Below are positions 45,351 to 59,049 of a stretch of 64,000 bases of DNA, in pieces. The DNA lies in contig NC_061797.1 of assembly GCF_021462225.1 (NCBI RefSeq), forward strand, positions 3,837,001 through 3,901,000, read 5' to 3'. The translations under genes were made by a program, and so were the position numbers. This DNA comes from Girardinichthys multiradiatus (lineage: Eukaryota; Chordata; Actinopteri; Cyprinodontiformes; Goodeidae). Under the pieces are notes generated by a model that saw only the letters and a list, made by a program, of their open reading frames with translations, made no database searches and was not told the origin of the DNA. Position 1 is the first letter of the stretch, and each line of letters starts with the position of its first letter.

Positions 45351-45655
45351 GTGTGTGTGTGTGTGTGTAGCGGTTTGCGGAAGTGTGTGTGAAAAAAAAG
45401 AGTCATAAGACCAGGCAGAAGATAGACAAAATGTTACCACGACAAGGATGAACAACCCCGGGCACCGTGACTCACCACCACCCCCAGCAGGACGGCAGCA
45501 GTGGCCTGAAGTGGCGGTCTGAAGCGGTGAATCTGTGACCCGGAGTTAGCAGCTAGCGGCGGGGTTTCTTCGGGTGGCTGTACGGCAGAGGTTGAGCGAT
45601 TTCCGAACTGAATCAGTCCCGTCTGTATGTGACAGCCTAGCCCAGTCTGCCGCAG
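45351..45655 (+). promoter_or_regulatory. Likely spg21 promoter and 5' leader
   Basis: After a short GT repeat (45351-45368) the sequence becomes G+C-richer with several CpG sites up to the ATG at 45656, unlike the AT-rich flanks. No TATA box is clear, which fits a housekeeping gene. The exact transcription start is not visible. Confidence 0.4.
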
Positions 45656-48600
45656 ATGGAGGACATTAAAGTGTCTCCTGACTACAACTGGTTCAGAAGC
45701 ACAGTGCCCCTGAAGAGAGTAAGTACATGCACCTCCTGATGTTTGTTCAGTGGTGTTTCGTGTTCAGATCTGTTAAATTATCCGGATACAGCATAGAATG
45801 GATAATCTAACATAGGTTTTGTTTTCATCACTGTGTGGTCTTTATCATGAGCATAACTTCATGTGTTCATGTGTCTGATTAAAAAGGTATGCGACCATCA
45901 GATCATGCCCCAAAAATGTTTCAAGGAATGTTTGAGGATCTCGTTTTGTGGCCCTCGATGAGGGGTTGTTTTAAAGATAAAAAAGGTCTGTTCAGCAGAT
46001 GTTTGTGTTTTAACTTTTCCTTCCCAATATAAGGAAGTGGTTAACCCATATGTATCAGTTGTGATTAACCGACCTTTAGTACACAACTCTATGATCACAA
46101 GGTCCTTGCTGCTCTCCCTGAGCTTTAGGATCTTCATTAGCAAGATGTATGTCAGGGGTAGGCATAAAGAATACTGAAAGTCCATCTTAGTGGCCAGACT
46201 TCATCCAAAAATACTTTATTAATTCCAACGGGTTTTAGAATGTATTGACTGTTGCTAGAAAGAGTGAGGGAGAACTGATCTTCTGCATCAGTCGGTAAGA
46301 TACCAATGGCAGACATAGTCTTAATATATTACAACCTAAAAATCAAGGCATACCAAATATTGCGTTCAAGTAATCATTTGCGATTGTGATTTTGCGCTCA
46401 CCGATACTGCCATACTGATTGTGATTCGATATATTGTAGAACTCTAGTTATAAATGATCAGTATTTACTATAAGATACTAAGTGGCTGTTTATGTCAATA
46501 CACATGCAAGTTACTTAAACCAGAGGTACGTTGTGATTGGATGAAAACATCTGGAAATATCTGCAATTTATTATTAAGCAACTGTGACATCACATCGAGG
46601 AAATAGTTTTTCCGGCCACAGTAAAGGGATCTATTGCTTAACATCTGGCTGTCATATCAAAAGGTGGAATTTCTGAGCAGTGATGGAGGTGTTCTCCTCC
46701 CAAACGGAGGCCGAAATGTTCACTGGTGGAGGAAGTAGTTGTTTTAATTCAGGGATGACCTGCCGGTTAATATACAACTTCCATCACCCACATGGATGAA
46801 GTTGGCTTACGCCACTCTAACAGCTGGATCTGACTGGTCACCTGGCATACAGTATATGATGACACTGAAATGAGATGAAAACCCCACCTACTCAGAGCAC
46901 TGTTGGTGTGGCTGACATGTTTTTGGTGTTGACTGGCTGTCTCCATGGACATGTTTTTTATGATGCTATGTAGGCAAACTAGCAGCTAGGAGGATCGAGA
47001 CATGGTGCAGCTTTGAACAGAGCTCTATACTAACTGCTGACTAAACTTGGATTAATGCAGCAGCTGCTAAAGTTAGTTTGAAAAAAAATCATTGATGCTC
47101 TTGGCTCATCAGGGAGGTCTCAGGGGGATTAACCTTCTGATCAGCTAACATTATGTTCCTTTAATATTTACGCATCAGGCTACAGGGCCTCATTGTATCC
47201 AGCTTCAGGGAGTAAGTATGTCAGATCGGCTTGGACCATCAGCAGTGTTGTATGTGGATGTTTGGTTGTATAATTCTTGGGGAGTGAAACTTTCAATGGT
47301 TTAAAAATGGCATATTTCTGACATGTTAATTGGGTTGGGGTAAGAAGGTATGTTAATACGTTACTTTCTCCCGGTAAAGAGGAGGAATGTGAAAATCCGT
47401 TCAGCTCCTAATCTAACATAATAAACCTAACTTCCTGATTTTAATGTAGAAAGAAATCATCACAACAATCAAATTTTCATCAGATCTCTCAGTCTAAACC
47501 CAAACTTCAAAGTTGTCTTTTCATTTGTAATCTCTTGAATTAAATCCTGTCAAACGTTCTGCTCAAAGGAAAATGGTCCAGTCGAAGTTGAAGCAGCTCA
47601 GCGGCTAAATAATTCTTTTTAAATAGCTGCCATGCAAATCCTGCTGTGCTGGCCCACCATCCCTCTGCTAATGTTAGCTTGAACATAGCCTTTTATTTTG
47701 TGGCTTTGTGCTATGCTACAGACAACTCTCAATGTTTACAAATTAGCCACTCATTCATTCTGCCCATTCTGGGTTTATCACTCTCTTGCTGGAGTATGAC
47801 TCAGATGTGATACTTTCACAGTCGTGTTCTGTTGAGCTCCGGTGTGTGACAGCAGTTTATCAGGACTGTGTTGTTTGCTAATCAAAGATTATATTTGGCC
47901 TCACCAGTGTAAACATATTTGTTCATGTCCTGTATGAGGACCAAAGGTGTTTGTCTTGCTGCACATGTTCTTCAATACTCACTTCATCAGTCACAGGTTG
48001 CATCTAAGCTGTGAGTGAGGCATAATGTTTACTGGAAAATCTGAAAGAAAACAATAGAAGTGCAAGTTTTTTTTTTATGTTGTGAGGCAATATCAATATC
48101 TGGAAAGAAATCTTCTGACTTGCACCTACCGATGGATTTCAACTGAAGCCCCTTTCGGATCATAGCTCCACAATAAACATGCAACCACGAACCCCCATTA
48201 TAAATAACTTGTGTCTTTTTGCATCATACAAGTTGATCCGTCAAGCTCACTGACCCTGTGTGCTTTCACAGCATACTGTTGAAATTGCAGAACCAAAGGC
48301 ATGGTTTTCAACTGTTTCACCTGAGCAGAGGGTGAGACGTGTGGGGGATTTGCTTTTCAAATCTATTCAGTTGTTGTGCACCATCCTTAACATGTCATTA
48401 TCTGCATCAGATTCTGCTGAGAAACATTTTTCTCTGATCAGACAATCTCTGGACTAACATAGGATGCCCCTGCTCTAACTCCACACCAAGCAGTTTTGCT
48501 GCTTCTGCAGCTGTCCTCACTTTGAATGATATTGCTAAGTAAAACTCGTTCCACCATCCCGTTTTACCCCTTATAGTTCATAGTGATTTGTGACTATCTC

Positions 48601-51600
48601 CTGATCCAGATCAGGATGACTGTAACCACAGATTCTGATGGGACCTTTCAGCTGATGGCTAGCCATAGAGTACAAGTGTAGATCAGGGAACCAAAGGATG
48701 ATTTTAAGGTGGCTAAAGTCTATATAACAAAAATCATATGACAGCCACTGGGGTAAACCCCAACACGAGACCGCTGAGCTGGGGGTCAACAAACACTTGG
48801 GTTTGTTGACCCCCAGCTTGGGTTTGAAAGGCTTCATGTTGGTCACGGGAAACAATATTAGAACAAGTAAATCTGTTTACAAGACTGAAGAAACTGTGCA
48901 TTGATCCTGGCCACCTCACTACAAGGTTGGTGAGTTGCATTTGCACATCTGATTTATTTTGTTCATTCATTGGATAAAAATGATATGCATGCGCTGCAAA
49001 TTCCACCTTAATGTTGGCCTGTATGGAGAGGTAGTATCTCTGGCTGAAAAATGGATTACTTCATCCAACAGAGCTGCGGTGGCTCAGCTCAGGTCCTTCC
49101 AGCTTCCTCTGAGCTGCTTCTGTTGCTAACATTTCTAGAGTGGTCAGCAGCAGTATGGATATGGGCAGCGCAAAGATTCTCAAAGTCTTGTACTCCAAAA
49201 CCGACTAGATCTCCGAGCCCAGTTCCAATAGGATTGTCCTTGAAAACCTTCAAGAACAAGCAATTCACCCAAGGTGTAAATTGCTGTAAAGTGCCCAGGG
49301 AGATGATCAAGGCTGCAGAGTAGGTGTTAGGAAGATTCAATCTGAGGCTACCTCCTCTGTTTAGTGTTGGTTTTTCACATTTAACATAGATGGCTTTTTT
49401 CACTCCTGTCTCTAAACCGCCTGTCTTCCCTGTCCAAAATGTGCACATTATTGTCTTCAAACAGGTGTCCCTCGGCTTTGTGATGTAAGTGAACGGCTGA
49501 TTGTTCCACGTTGGCCCATCCTTTTGTGCCGTTTAGTTTCTCCAATTTAGAGGTCAGGACATTCCTCACTGTGCTGGACTGCATATACCACACAGCTGAG
49601 CTTGTCTTATGTGTTTAATCCTTGGGATGGACCAGTCTCTGTCTGAGAATGTTGTTAGGTTTAAAATGCACCAGAACATTATGCTTGGAAATTGTATCGT
49701 TTGGGAAATGTTTGGATAATCATGCAACATGACCCAAACATTGAGCTAAATAGAAGTAAATAGTTAATAATTAATAATTCCTAATTACTCCATTATTGAC
49801 CTCAATGACCCCATCGCTGTGATTTTTCTTATTACGACTTATAAGCCTGTTACTTCCAATATGTTCAGAACTGAATAAACCTCTTTAAGAAAAAGCAGAA
49901 GTCCAGTTACCGTTTGCTTTAGCATTCAGGATTATTAGGTCCTGGACACCGAGAATCTACACCATCCCCTAGGTGTTACTGACAAAAAAACTGAAGTTGG
50001 CGTGGGCTGCGCACATTTCCACGATCAGTTATAATATGCTGTTTCATTTGGGATTTCTGTTATTTGTAAGGGTTTTTAATAAAGATGAATTCTTTCTGTT
50101 AAGGCTTTACACTTTTAATAGGGTGTGCTTAGTTTTTGAGGCAAATGGAACCGTTTGGTTACAGAACTGATGTTTGTGTTCCAGATTATTGTTGACGATG
50201 ATGACAGTAAGGTGTGGTCTCTGTATGATGCCGGCCCAAAGAATATCAGGTGTCCAATCATCTTCCTTCCGCCAGTCAGTGGAACTGCAGAGGTTTTCTT
50301 CCAGCAGGTGCTGGCCCTGACTGGCTGGGGTTACAGAGTCATTTCGGTGAGTTCACTGCAGTAGGAACACTGTCGTTGTTCACTGTCATTCACAAGAGGA
50401 TAATCAAATCTGCTTCACACATTTCTCACCACTGAAATTCTTAATGCTCATTATGTATTCAGACATATAAAAATACACAAAAAACATCAGACACATACAG
50501 TTGAAATCAGAAATTTACTTGCACTGTATAACAACACACGTGTCCTGTTTCTTCTACTGCTGAAGGACAATCAGACTAAAGCTACAAGCAGATATCTGAT
50601 GACCTGAGGGGTCGACATGATTCGTACTTGACTAGTAACTCAGAAAGGAATTTTGGCCCAAGACCATTCAGTGTTTATAAACCAATATCAGAATTTAAAA
50701 TCTGTGCATTTACAAACAGGGGGCCAATGCAGTGAAAAGCCTATCTTATGCTAGATTGGGCTACTGTGACTCTCTCCAGCCAATGCTGCTGCATCACATT
50801 TGTTTTTGTATCAGATTTGAATTTATTGATTAGTGATCAGAAAAATTGCCTGTTTCCTTTTTTCTTTCATTTAGTCTGATGTGGTTTGTTTTTCAGCTGC
50901 AGTATCCTGTGTACTGGGACCTCATGGAGTTCTGTGATGGCTTCCGGAAGCTTCTGGATCACCTTCAGCTGGACAAGGTCCAAGTTTGTCCATTCAGATC
51001 CCTTAACACCCATTTATGCTCCCTTATGTATGTAAATAATGCTTCTGTTTCTAACGTTGTCGACTGTTACTGGCCTCATGCTTTCACTGCGTTAATTATG
51101 TTGCTGTTGTTGTTAGGCAATATAGCCACTGTAAGGCAGTCATGAGTTAGCTTCTGAATTCAGAAGAAAATAATCAACCAAATCTGTATAATGTACATTC
51201 ACAGAAGAAACATAAAAAGAGGCACCGCAATAGACTATGTCACTATGTCAAACATATCGATGGGGAAACGCAGACCGACCTAACACCGGCAGCACGCTAT
51301 GCTAATTTGCTGTCTTTAACTAACAGCTACAGGTAGCATAACTGTTACAGTAGAAGCATCATTTGTTTACATGACGCTTCTTATAGATGCTCATTTCACT
51401 TGGTGATTGACCTCCACCAAGCTCATGTATGCTGCACTGCTCCAGCTCGAAATGCCATAAAGGAAGTTTAACCCGAAATGTACAGTGGGGAGAACAAGTA
51501 TTTGAAGTCTTTCATTTTTATCATAGTACTCTTCAACTGCGAGTAACGGAATCTAGAACAGAAATCCAGAAAATCACATTGTGTAATTTTTAAAGAATAA

Positions 51601-54359
51601 ATTAGCATTTTATTGAATGAACTAAGTATTTGATCACCTAACAACCAGTAAGAATCCTGGCTCTCTCAGGCCTGTTAGTTCTTCTTTAAGAAGCCTTCCT
51701 GTTCTCCACTCATTACCTGTATTAACTGCACCTGTTTCAACTCGTTATCTGTATAAGCACACCTGTCCACACACTCAATAAAAAAAACTCTAACCTCTCC
51801 ACAATGGCCAACACCAGAGAGCTGTGTGAGGACATCAGGGATAAAATAGTAGACCTGCACAAGGCTGGGATGGGCTACAGGAAAACAGCCAAGCCGTTTG
51901 GTGAGAAGGTAACAGCTGTTGGTGCAATTATAAGAAAATTGAGGAAGTTCAAGATGAAGGTCAATCTCCCTCGGTCTGCAAGATCTCACCTCGTGGGGCA
52001 TCAATGATCACGAGGAAGGTGAGGGATCAGCCCAGAGCTACATGGGAGGTCCTAGTCAATGACCTGAAGAGAACTGGGACCACAGTCTCAAAGAAGACAA
52101 GTAGTAACACACTACACCACCATGGATTAAAATCCTGCAGCGCTTCAAGGTCCCCTTTCTCAAGCCAGTGCATGTCCAGGCCCGTCTGAAGTTTGCCTAT
52201 GACCATCTGGATGATCCAGAGGAGGAATGGAAGAAGGTCATGTGGTCTTCAGCTTTTTGGACTAAACTCCACTCGCCGTGTTTGGAAGAAGAAGGATGAG
52301 TACAACCCTAAGAACACCATCTCCACCGTGAAGCATGGAGATAAAAACATCATTTTTTGGGGATGTTTTTCTGCAAAAGGAGCAGGAGGACTGCATTGTA
52401 CCGCGGGGAGGATGGATGGGGCCATGTATCAGGAGATCTTAGCCAATGACCTCCTTCTATCTGTAAGGGCATTGAAGATGGGTTGTGGCTGGGTCTTCCT
52501 GCATGGCAATGACCCGAAGCACAGAGCCAGGGAAACTAAGTCCATGTTGCCCAGTGACAGCCCTGAAACCTGAAGGATCATCAGAAGATCTGTATGGAGG
52601 AGTGGTCCAAAATCCCTGCTGCAGAATGTGCAAACCTCATCAAGAACTACAAGAAACGTCTGATATCTGTAATGGCAAACAAAGGTTTCTCTAGCAAATA
52701 TTAAGTTTTGTTTTTCTGATGTATCAAATACTTGTCATGTTTTAAATGTAAAATAATTACTTAAAAATCACACAATGTAATTTTCTGGATTTTTGCTTTA
52801 GATTCCGTCACTCACAGTTTATGATAAAAATGAAAGACGTCTACATGCTTATAAGTGGGAAAACCTGCAAAATTGTTAGTGGGTCAGATACTTTATCTCC
52901 ACACTGTAAATCAGTGAATGTGTGTTTGATTGCTCTGGCTTTCCTCAAGGACCCAGCTGTGTGACACAAAAAAAAACAGAATTTCGGAACTGACATTGAA
53001 TTATAGAACTGAAAGTGGTCAAAGTGAATTTTCAATACAACGAAATACATTTTCAAAGCAAATGAATTCAGTTTCAATTTGGTCAAATACATTTTCAAAC
53101 CAATCCATTTAATTTTAAATTACACAAATACAGATTCAGTCTGAGCAGTTGAAATTCAGTTTCTTTTCTCATATTTTAATGGCATAAGTAATTTTGATGC
53201 TCATGTGTACATAAAGTAGGAGCTACAACCCCCTGACATTAGTTGGATTTATTTATCTATCTATTTTTGAACCTGTCCTGTCCAGCAGAGTAGCGCCCAG
53301 AATTGCTCAACAGGTTTAATTTCACAAGTGAAGCATTACGGCTAATGCTAAAATGCTCCGCTTGATGTATGTAAAACAAAATTTATTAGGAACTGCTTTA
53401 GGATTATTTCAAATGCAATGGAGATGGAAACGGGAAAAAAAGAAGCGAGAAAGACAGAGGTCAAATTGGTAAAAGGGAGAGAAGGAGAAAAGAACAGAGG
53501 ATAGAAAGCAGACTAATTTCTGTGTAAACTGTCTCTAAGTTGTCTGTGTGACACTGATCCTGTGTCACACTCAGGTCCACCTGTTTGGAGCCTCTTTGGG
53601 TGGATTCTTGGCTCAGAAGTTTGCAGAGTATACTCACAAGTCTCCCAGAGTGCACTCTTTGATCCTGTGTAACTCATTCAGTGACACCTCCATATTTAAC
53701 CAGACATGGACTTCAAACAGGTGCTTTTCACCATCACTGACATGATGTCTTCCTCATAAAGTATAATTTCTTTTTTTTATTCATGCTGATTCTTTGTGCT
53801 GCTCAGTTTCTGGCTCATGCCAGCATTCTTACTGAAGAAGATCGTTCTGGGAAACTTTGCAAAAGGACCTGTGGACCCTAAGATGGCAGATGCAATCGAC
53901 TTTATGGTAGACAGGGTATGTATCTGCGGGGTTCAGTCGCCGTTAATAACAGCATTAACAGCAGAGTAACGTCTTCATGCTTGTGTTTATATATTAACCT
54001 TGTCAGTCCATGTGTTTTCCTTCTGCAGCTGGAGAGTCTGACCCAAAGTGAGCTAGCTTCGAGGCTAACACTTAATTGTCAGAACTCCTACGTTGAGCCT
54101 CACAAAATAAAAGATGTTGCTGTGACCATCATAGATGTAAGTTTTTTTTATCAACTGTATCTGATCCTATTCTCTGGGTTTTAAGCACATTTGACTGAGT
54201 TCTGTTGTTGATGTCGAGGTGTTTGATCAGAGTGCTCTCTCGCTGGAAGCCAAAGAAGAGATGTATAAACTGTATCCCAATGCTAGAAGAGCACATCTTA
54301 AAACCGGAGGAAACTTCCCATACCTGTGCAGGAGCGCTGAGGTCAACCTCTACATACAG
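45656..54359 (+). CDS. spg21: Maspardin (SPG21), seven exons seen, last exon missing
   Basis: Exons are 45656-45718, 50185-50346, 50897-50977, 53575-53720, 53807-53915, 54029-54136 and 54219-54359, giving 270 codons in one frame with GT/AG junctions. Landmarks are [44 protein letters not shown], and [14 protein letters not shown] with the alpha/beta-hydrolase nucleophile-elbow pattern GxSxG. Then come [10 protein letters not shown] and [19 protein letters not shown], the last ending at NLYIQ. Maspardin is a cytosolic and endosomal protein that binds CD4, and human loss causes Mast syndrome. Human maspardin is 308 residues, so about 38 residues in one more exon are missing. I could not find that exon up to 64000. 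The exon 3 donor is weak (GTCCAA). Intron 1 (45719-50184) holds no clear gene. Confidence 0.93.
48745..48817 (-). repeat. LINE scrap ending in a perfect 17-bp hairpin
   Basis: 48745-48786 matches 944-985 in the LINE endonuclease region. Its end is then repeated in inverted form: GCTGGGGGTCAACAAAC and its exact complement are separated by six bases (48778-48817). It lies in spg21 intron 1. Confidence 0.6.
51483..52906 (+). mobile_element. Tc1-like transposon in spg21 intron 3, dead transposase
   Basis: TA lies on each side (51481-51482 and 52907-52908). The ends begin CAGTGGGGAGAACAAGTATTTGA and its diverged complement. Inside, broken frames from 51804 give a helix-turn-helix start ([19 protein letters not shown]), then [28 protein letters not shown], and [11 protein letters not shown] with the second catalytic aspartate. 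These are the ordered parts of a Tc1 transposase with several frame changes. It is oriented with the gene and lies fully inside the intron. Confidence 0.85.
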
Positions 54360-55468
54360 GTTTGTTCCGATTCACTTCATTTCATTCACAATATTTTAAA
54401 CACTAATCTACAATATTTGTGTTATGTCTAAATGTAGGTCATATAAAAATAGAGTCTTGAAGTAAGGAAAGTTATCATTTAAGAACACCCAACATGTTTA
54501 AACTAATTAAATGGTCCAATGCCCCACGTGTATGGCAGAATATTATTGTTTTAATAAAGGAGTGCGAAGTCCAAGGAAGATCTGTAATTCCGGAGGCGAT
54601 AAGATTTTTTGGCAAAAGATTTCTCAACGTTTGAATTTGCCATTTATCAACTTGTTTAAAGACAGGCTATTAAGGTTGTTTACTGGATAGATTATGCACA
54701 AATGCCTCAAAAGAGCTAATTTTGACCTTAACCTGGCTGCTGACACAAACTAATGCTCTATTCAAGAGTGAGCAACAAACCTGGACAAGTTCATGCAAAA
54801 AAAGCTTTTGTAACAGATTAATTGGTTAAACATTATTAATGTTTCAAGAATTCATCAGTTTCAATAAATTTTAACCAGTCGCATATTTATTAAAAATATC
54901 AATCTAAAGGATGAGCCATTTTGCTATAGAGAGACATAATATTTAAAGAAGGAATGGCATTTTGTATCTTTATCACAAAAATAAATAAGATTTTTTAGAT
55001 TTACTTACTATTTATCACTCTAATGATTAATCAAACAATGAACAATTTAACAAAATACTACATATCCAAAATACTATGAATAAGGCTGATTAAAGGTTTA
55101 ACTTTATCCAAGTGTGTGGTCTCTCTCTGGAGTTCAAAGAAAGGGGCTCAGGCCTAACCTTGAGATATACACTTGACATTAATCTGAGAGAACAGTTTGG
55201 GGGCGGAAAAGGGGAGGAGGGGATTCAGAGATTCAGAAGCACCTTTTCTCTGTCAGCTTCAGAACCTGCCACATTAGAACTATGAGGAGAAACTTGTTTG
55301 GTCTAAATTTTGCAGTAGTGTCACTCAGAACCTTATTTTGGTTACTGACTGTATTTCTCACCATCATCCATCTCTGGTCTTGGCAGAAAGGAAAATTTTT
55401 GCATAACCAGCATGTGTTTAAAGCCAAAGGTCACTCATTCAACACCCCTGTTTTAAACGGGCTAATTA
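54360..55468. other. Non-coding, start of the last spg21 intron
   Basis: The donor GTTTGT follows exon 7. Nothing coding or recognisably repetitive was seen in the AT-rich sequence up to the Tc1 element. Confidence 0.5.
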
Positions 55469-58400
55469 CAGTTGTGCTCATAAATTTACATACCCTGGTG
55501 GAATTTTTGACTTTTTGGCCATTTTTCAGTGAATATGAATGATGACACAAAAAACAGTTTTTCACTCATGGTTAATGGTTGTGTGAAGCCATTTATTGTC
55601 AAACAAATTGTAAACTGTGTTTACTCTTTTTAGATCACAGTGACAACAGAAAGTACCCAAATAAAGTTTACACCCAGTTCTTAATACTGTGTGTTGCCCA
55701 CTTTAAAATCAATCACCGTTTGATTCTTTTGTGGTAGTTGTGGATAAGACTCTTTATTTTCTCTGATGGTAAAGCTGCATATTCTTGTTTGCAAAAAGCC
55801 TCCAGTTCCTGCAAATATCTGAACTGTCTTGCATGAACTACTCGTGTGAGATCTCGCCAGAGTGGCTCAATGATATTGAGGTCAGGAGACTGAAGTGGCC
55901 ACTCCAGAACCTTCACTTTGTTCTGCTGTAGCCAAGTATGTTCCTTTCCCAGCCTTTGGGCTGAATAGTGAAAATTGTCCTCCAGTATTTTCTGATAACA
56001 TGCTGCATTCATCCTGCCATCAATTTTGACAAAGTTTTTCGTGTCTTTAATTCAATTCAGTTTATTTATATAGCACCAACTCACAACACATGTTGTCTCA
56101 AGGCACTTCACAAAAGTCAGGTTCATACATTCCAATTAATCCTAACCATTGAACAGTGCAGTCAGGTTCAGTTATTTATTCAAATTGGATAAAAAGTTTT
56201 TCTATCTAAAGAAACCCAGCAGATTGCATCGAGTCAGAGACTTGTAGCATTCACTCCTCCTGGATGAGCATGTAGAGACAGTGGACAGTCACTGGCGTTG
56301 ACTTTGCAGCAATCCCTCATACTGAGCATGCATGTAGCGACAGTGGAGAGGAAAAACTCCCTTTTAACAGGAAGAAACCTCCAGCAGAACCAGAACCAGG
56401 CTCAGTGTGAGCGGCCATCTGCCACGACCGACTGGGGGTTTGAGAGAACAGAGCAGAGACACAAAGAGAACAAAGAAGCACTGATCCAGGAGTCCTTTCT
56501 ATGGGAAGGAAAAGTTAATTTTAATGGATGTAGCTCCTTTAGTCGTTTCACCTAGAAAGAAAGAACAGATAAACTCTGAGCCAGTTTTCAAGGTTAGAGT
56601 CTGAAAGAGAACATAGAGTTAGTCACAGTAAAGCTCAGTCAATCGCCATGTCTAGGACAGAGACAGGGTTAAACACTAAAGACAGGGCCATGTGGATCAT
56701 CTGTAGAGGGTGAGCATTAAGTTGTTGCCAGCAGAAGCTTGGACGGTGCCCCTCTCCAGAAAGATGTCACAGGTAGACACAGAGCCAGGCGAGGTGTAGC
56801 TTCTAGGAAGAGAAAAGAGAGAACAAAGTTAAAAGCTGAAATAACAGCAAATAATGCAAAATTGGAGAGTAGTGTGAGAATGTAGCGAAGAGGGTGAAGT
56901 GGTCATTAAGTCCTCCAGCAGCCTAAGCCTATAGCAGCATAACTACACAGATAGTTTCAGTTCAGATTATTTAGTTAAACAGTACTTATTTACAACAATG
57001 TCGTCTCAAGGAACCCCACAAAGGGTCCCACTGATGGTCATTGTTATACTAAAAACCACAAGGATCGGGATACCTCCCTCTGTCAGACTGATTATAACCA
57101 TTGGAAAAGAGAAGGGGTCATACAGGTAGCAGAAATGGAGGGTGTGTTTGCACCTCAACCATAACTGAGCCGGTTTAGGCTAAACCTGACTCCCCCTTAC
57201 TCCAACCAACAGGGAGGGAGGAAGGATCCCTCCCTGATAAACTAAGCCACTCTAACTATAAGCTTTATCAAAAAGGAAAGTTTTAAGCCTAGCCTTAAAA
57301 GTAGACAGGGTGTCTGCCTCACGGACTAAAGCTGGGAGCTGGTTCCACTGGAGAGGAGCCTGATAACTAAAGGATCTGCCTCCCATTCTACTTCTAGAGA
57401 CTCTAGGAACCACCAGTAAACCTGCAGTCTGAGAACAAAGTGCTCTGTTAGGAATATATGGAACAATCAGATCTCTGATGTATGATGGAGCTAGATCATT
57501 AAGGGCTTTATATGTGAGGAGGAGAATTTTAAATTCTATTCTGGATTTAACAGGGAGCCAATGGAGGGAAGCTAAAATAGGGGAAATATGATCTCTCTTT
57601 TTAATTTTCATCAGAACTCTTGCTGCAGCATTCTGAAAAACTGCATTTTGTGGACATCCTGATGGTAAAGAATTATAATAGTCCAGCCTTGAAGTAACAA
57701 ATGCTTGGACTAGTTTTTCAGCGTCACTCCTGGATAGGATATTTCTAATTTTGGCAATGTTCCGGAGATGAAAGAAGAAAATCCTAGAAACCTGTTTAAT
57801 ATGGGATTTAAATGACATGTCCTGATCAAAAATAACACCAAGGTTTTTTACTTTATTACCGGAGGTCAATTTAATGCCATCCAGGTTAAGTGACTGACTA
57901 AGCAGTTTCAAGACAGCTTCTGTCTTGTCTCAATTTAGAAGCAAAAACTTAAAAGTCATCCAAGTTTTTATATCTTCAAGACATGCTTGTAGTCCAACTG
58001 TTTGGGTTCATCAGGATTTATGGATAAGTAAAGCTGAGTATCGTCAGCGTAACAGTGAAAATTCATCCTATGCTGCCTGATTTAGCTAACACATCCCTAA
58101 AACATCAGCGATCCATCTCCATGTTTCACAGTAGGAATCGTATACCTTTCATCATAGGCCTTGTTGACTTCTCTCCAAATGTAATGTTGAGTAAAGTTAA
58201 ATCACTCCAAATGACTTTGTTCCAGAAATGTTGAGGCATGTTACTGTGCTGTCTGGCATATGGTAAGTGGGAGACATTGTGGCATTTGCGTACTAACGGC
58301 TTTCTTCTGGCAACTCGACCACGCAGCCCATTTGTTTTCATGTGCCACACCAGAGTCCTGTTTTTCAGCTGAAGCTATTTGTGGGTTTTTCTTTGCATCC

Positions 58401-58998
58401 CAAATAATTTTCCTGGCAATTGTTGCTGAAAGTTTTGTTGGTCTACCAGACTGGTTTGGTTCAACAGATTCCCCATTTTTCCACTTCTTAATGTGTTTGA
58501 ACACTGCTGATTTGCATTCTCAATTCCTTGAAAATCTTTTTATATCCTTTTCCTGTTTTATACCGTTCAGTTACCTTTTCTTGCAGATTCTTTGAAAATT
58601 CTATTACATTCCCCATGACTCAGAAACCAGAAATGTCAGTGCAGCACTGAATGAAAGATCCAAAGTTCTTTCAGGAGCCCAGAAACTCACCGACCTTTCA
58701 TGCACACAAACTGATTACAAGCAAACAGGTCACAGGTGTGGATACTTACCTTTAGTAGCCATTCAGACCCATTTGTGTGACCCATTTGCAGGGTATGTAA
58801 ACCTTTGATCAGGGTCATTTAGGTAGTTTCTGTTGTCATTCTGATGTAAAAAGAGTAAACCTAGTTGTTTGGAAATAAATCGCTTCACACAATCACTAAC
58901 CATGAGTGAAACTGAAGTTTGTGTGTTAGCATTCATATTCTCTGAAAAATGGCCAAAAATCAAATAAATCCACGAGGGTATGTAAACATATGGTCTGG
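55469..58998 (-). mobile_element. Second Tc1-like transposon, split by a nested LINE
   Basis: Ends are inverted copies (about 55481-55540 and 58925-58990 share ATTTACATACCCT and TTGGCCATTTTTCA). A TA precedes the left end. Minus-strand transposase pieces lie on both sides of an insertion. 58504-58126 gives the N-terminal part (KWKNGESVEPNQSGRPTKL, then WNKVIWSD). 56012-55713 gives the catalytic end (LEWPLQSPDLNIIEPLWRDL). The N-terminal part also has frame changes. About 2 kb of foreign DNA (about 56046-58082) separates the parts. Confidence 0.85.
56046..58082 (-). mobile_element. L2-type LINE 3' part nested in the Tc1 element
   Basis: On the minus strand an open 219-codon frame (57911-57252) gives the C-terminal end of an L2-clade reverse transcriptase: VKNLGVIFDQDMSFKSHI, FVTSRLDYYNSLPSGCP, NAAARVLMKIKKRDHI and LHWLPVKSRIEFK. 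A long 3' untranslated region follows and ends near 56046 with TTTATTTATATAGCACC and a short AATTC-type repeat. The 5' end is truncated near 58082. Because it splits the Tc1 element, it is the younger insertion. Confidence 0.8.
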
Positions 58999-59049
58999 TA
59001 AGAAGCCATTCATTCGATTCAGGTGTGTTGGGCCACAGAACAGCTGGAT

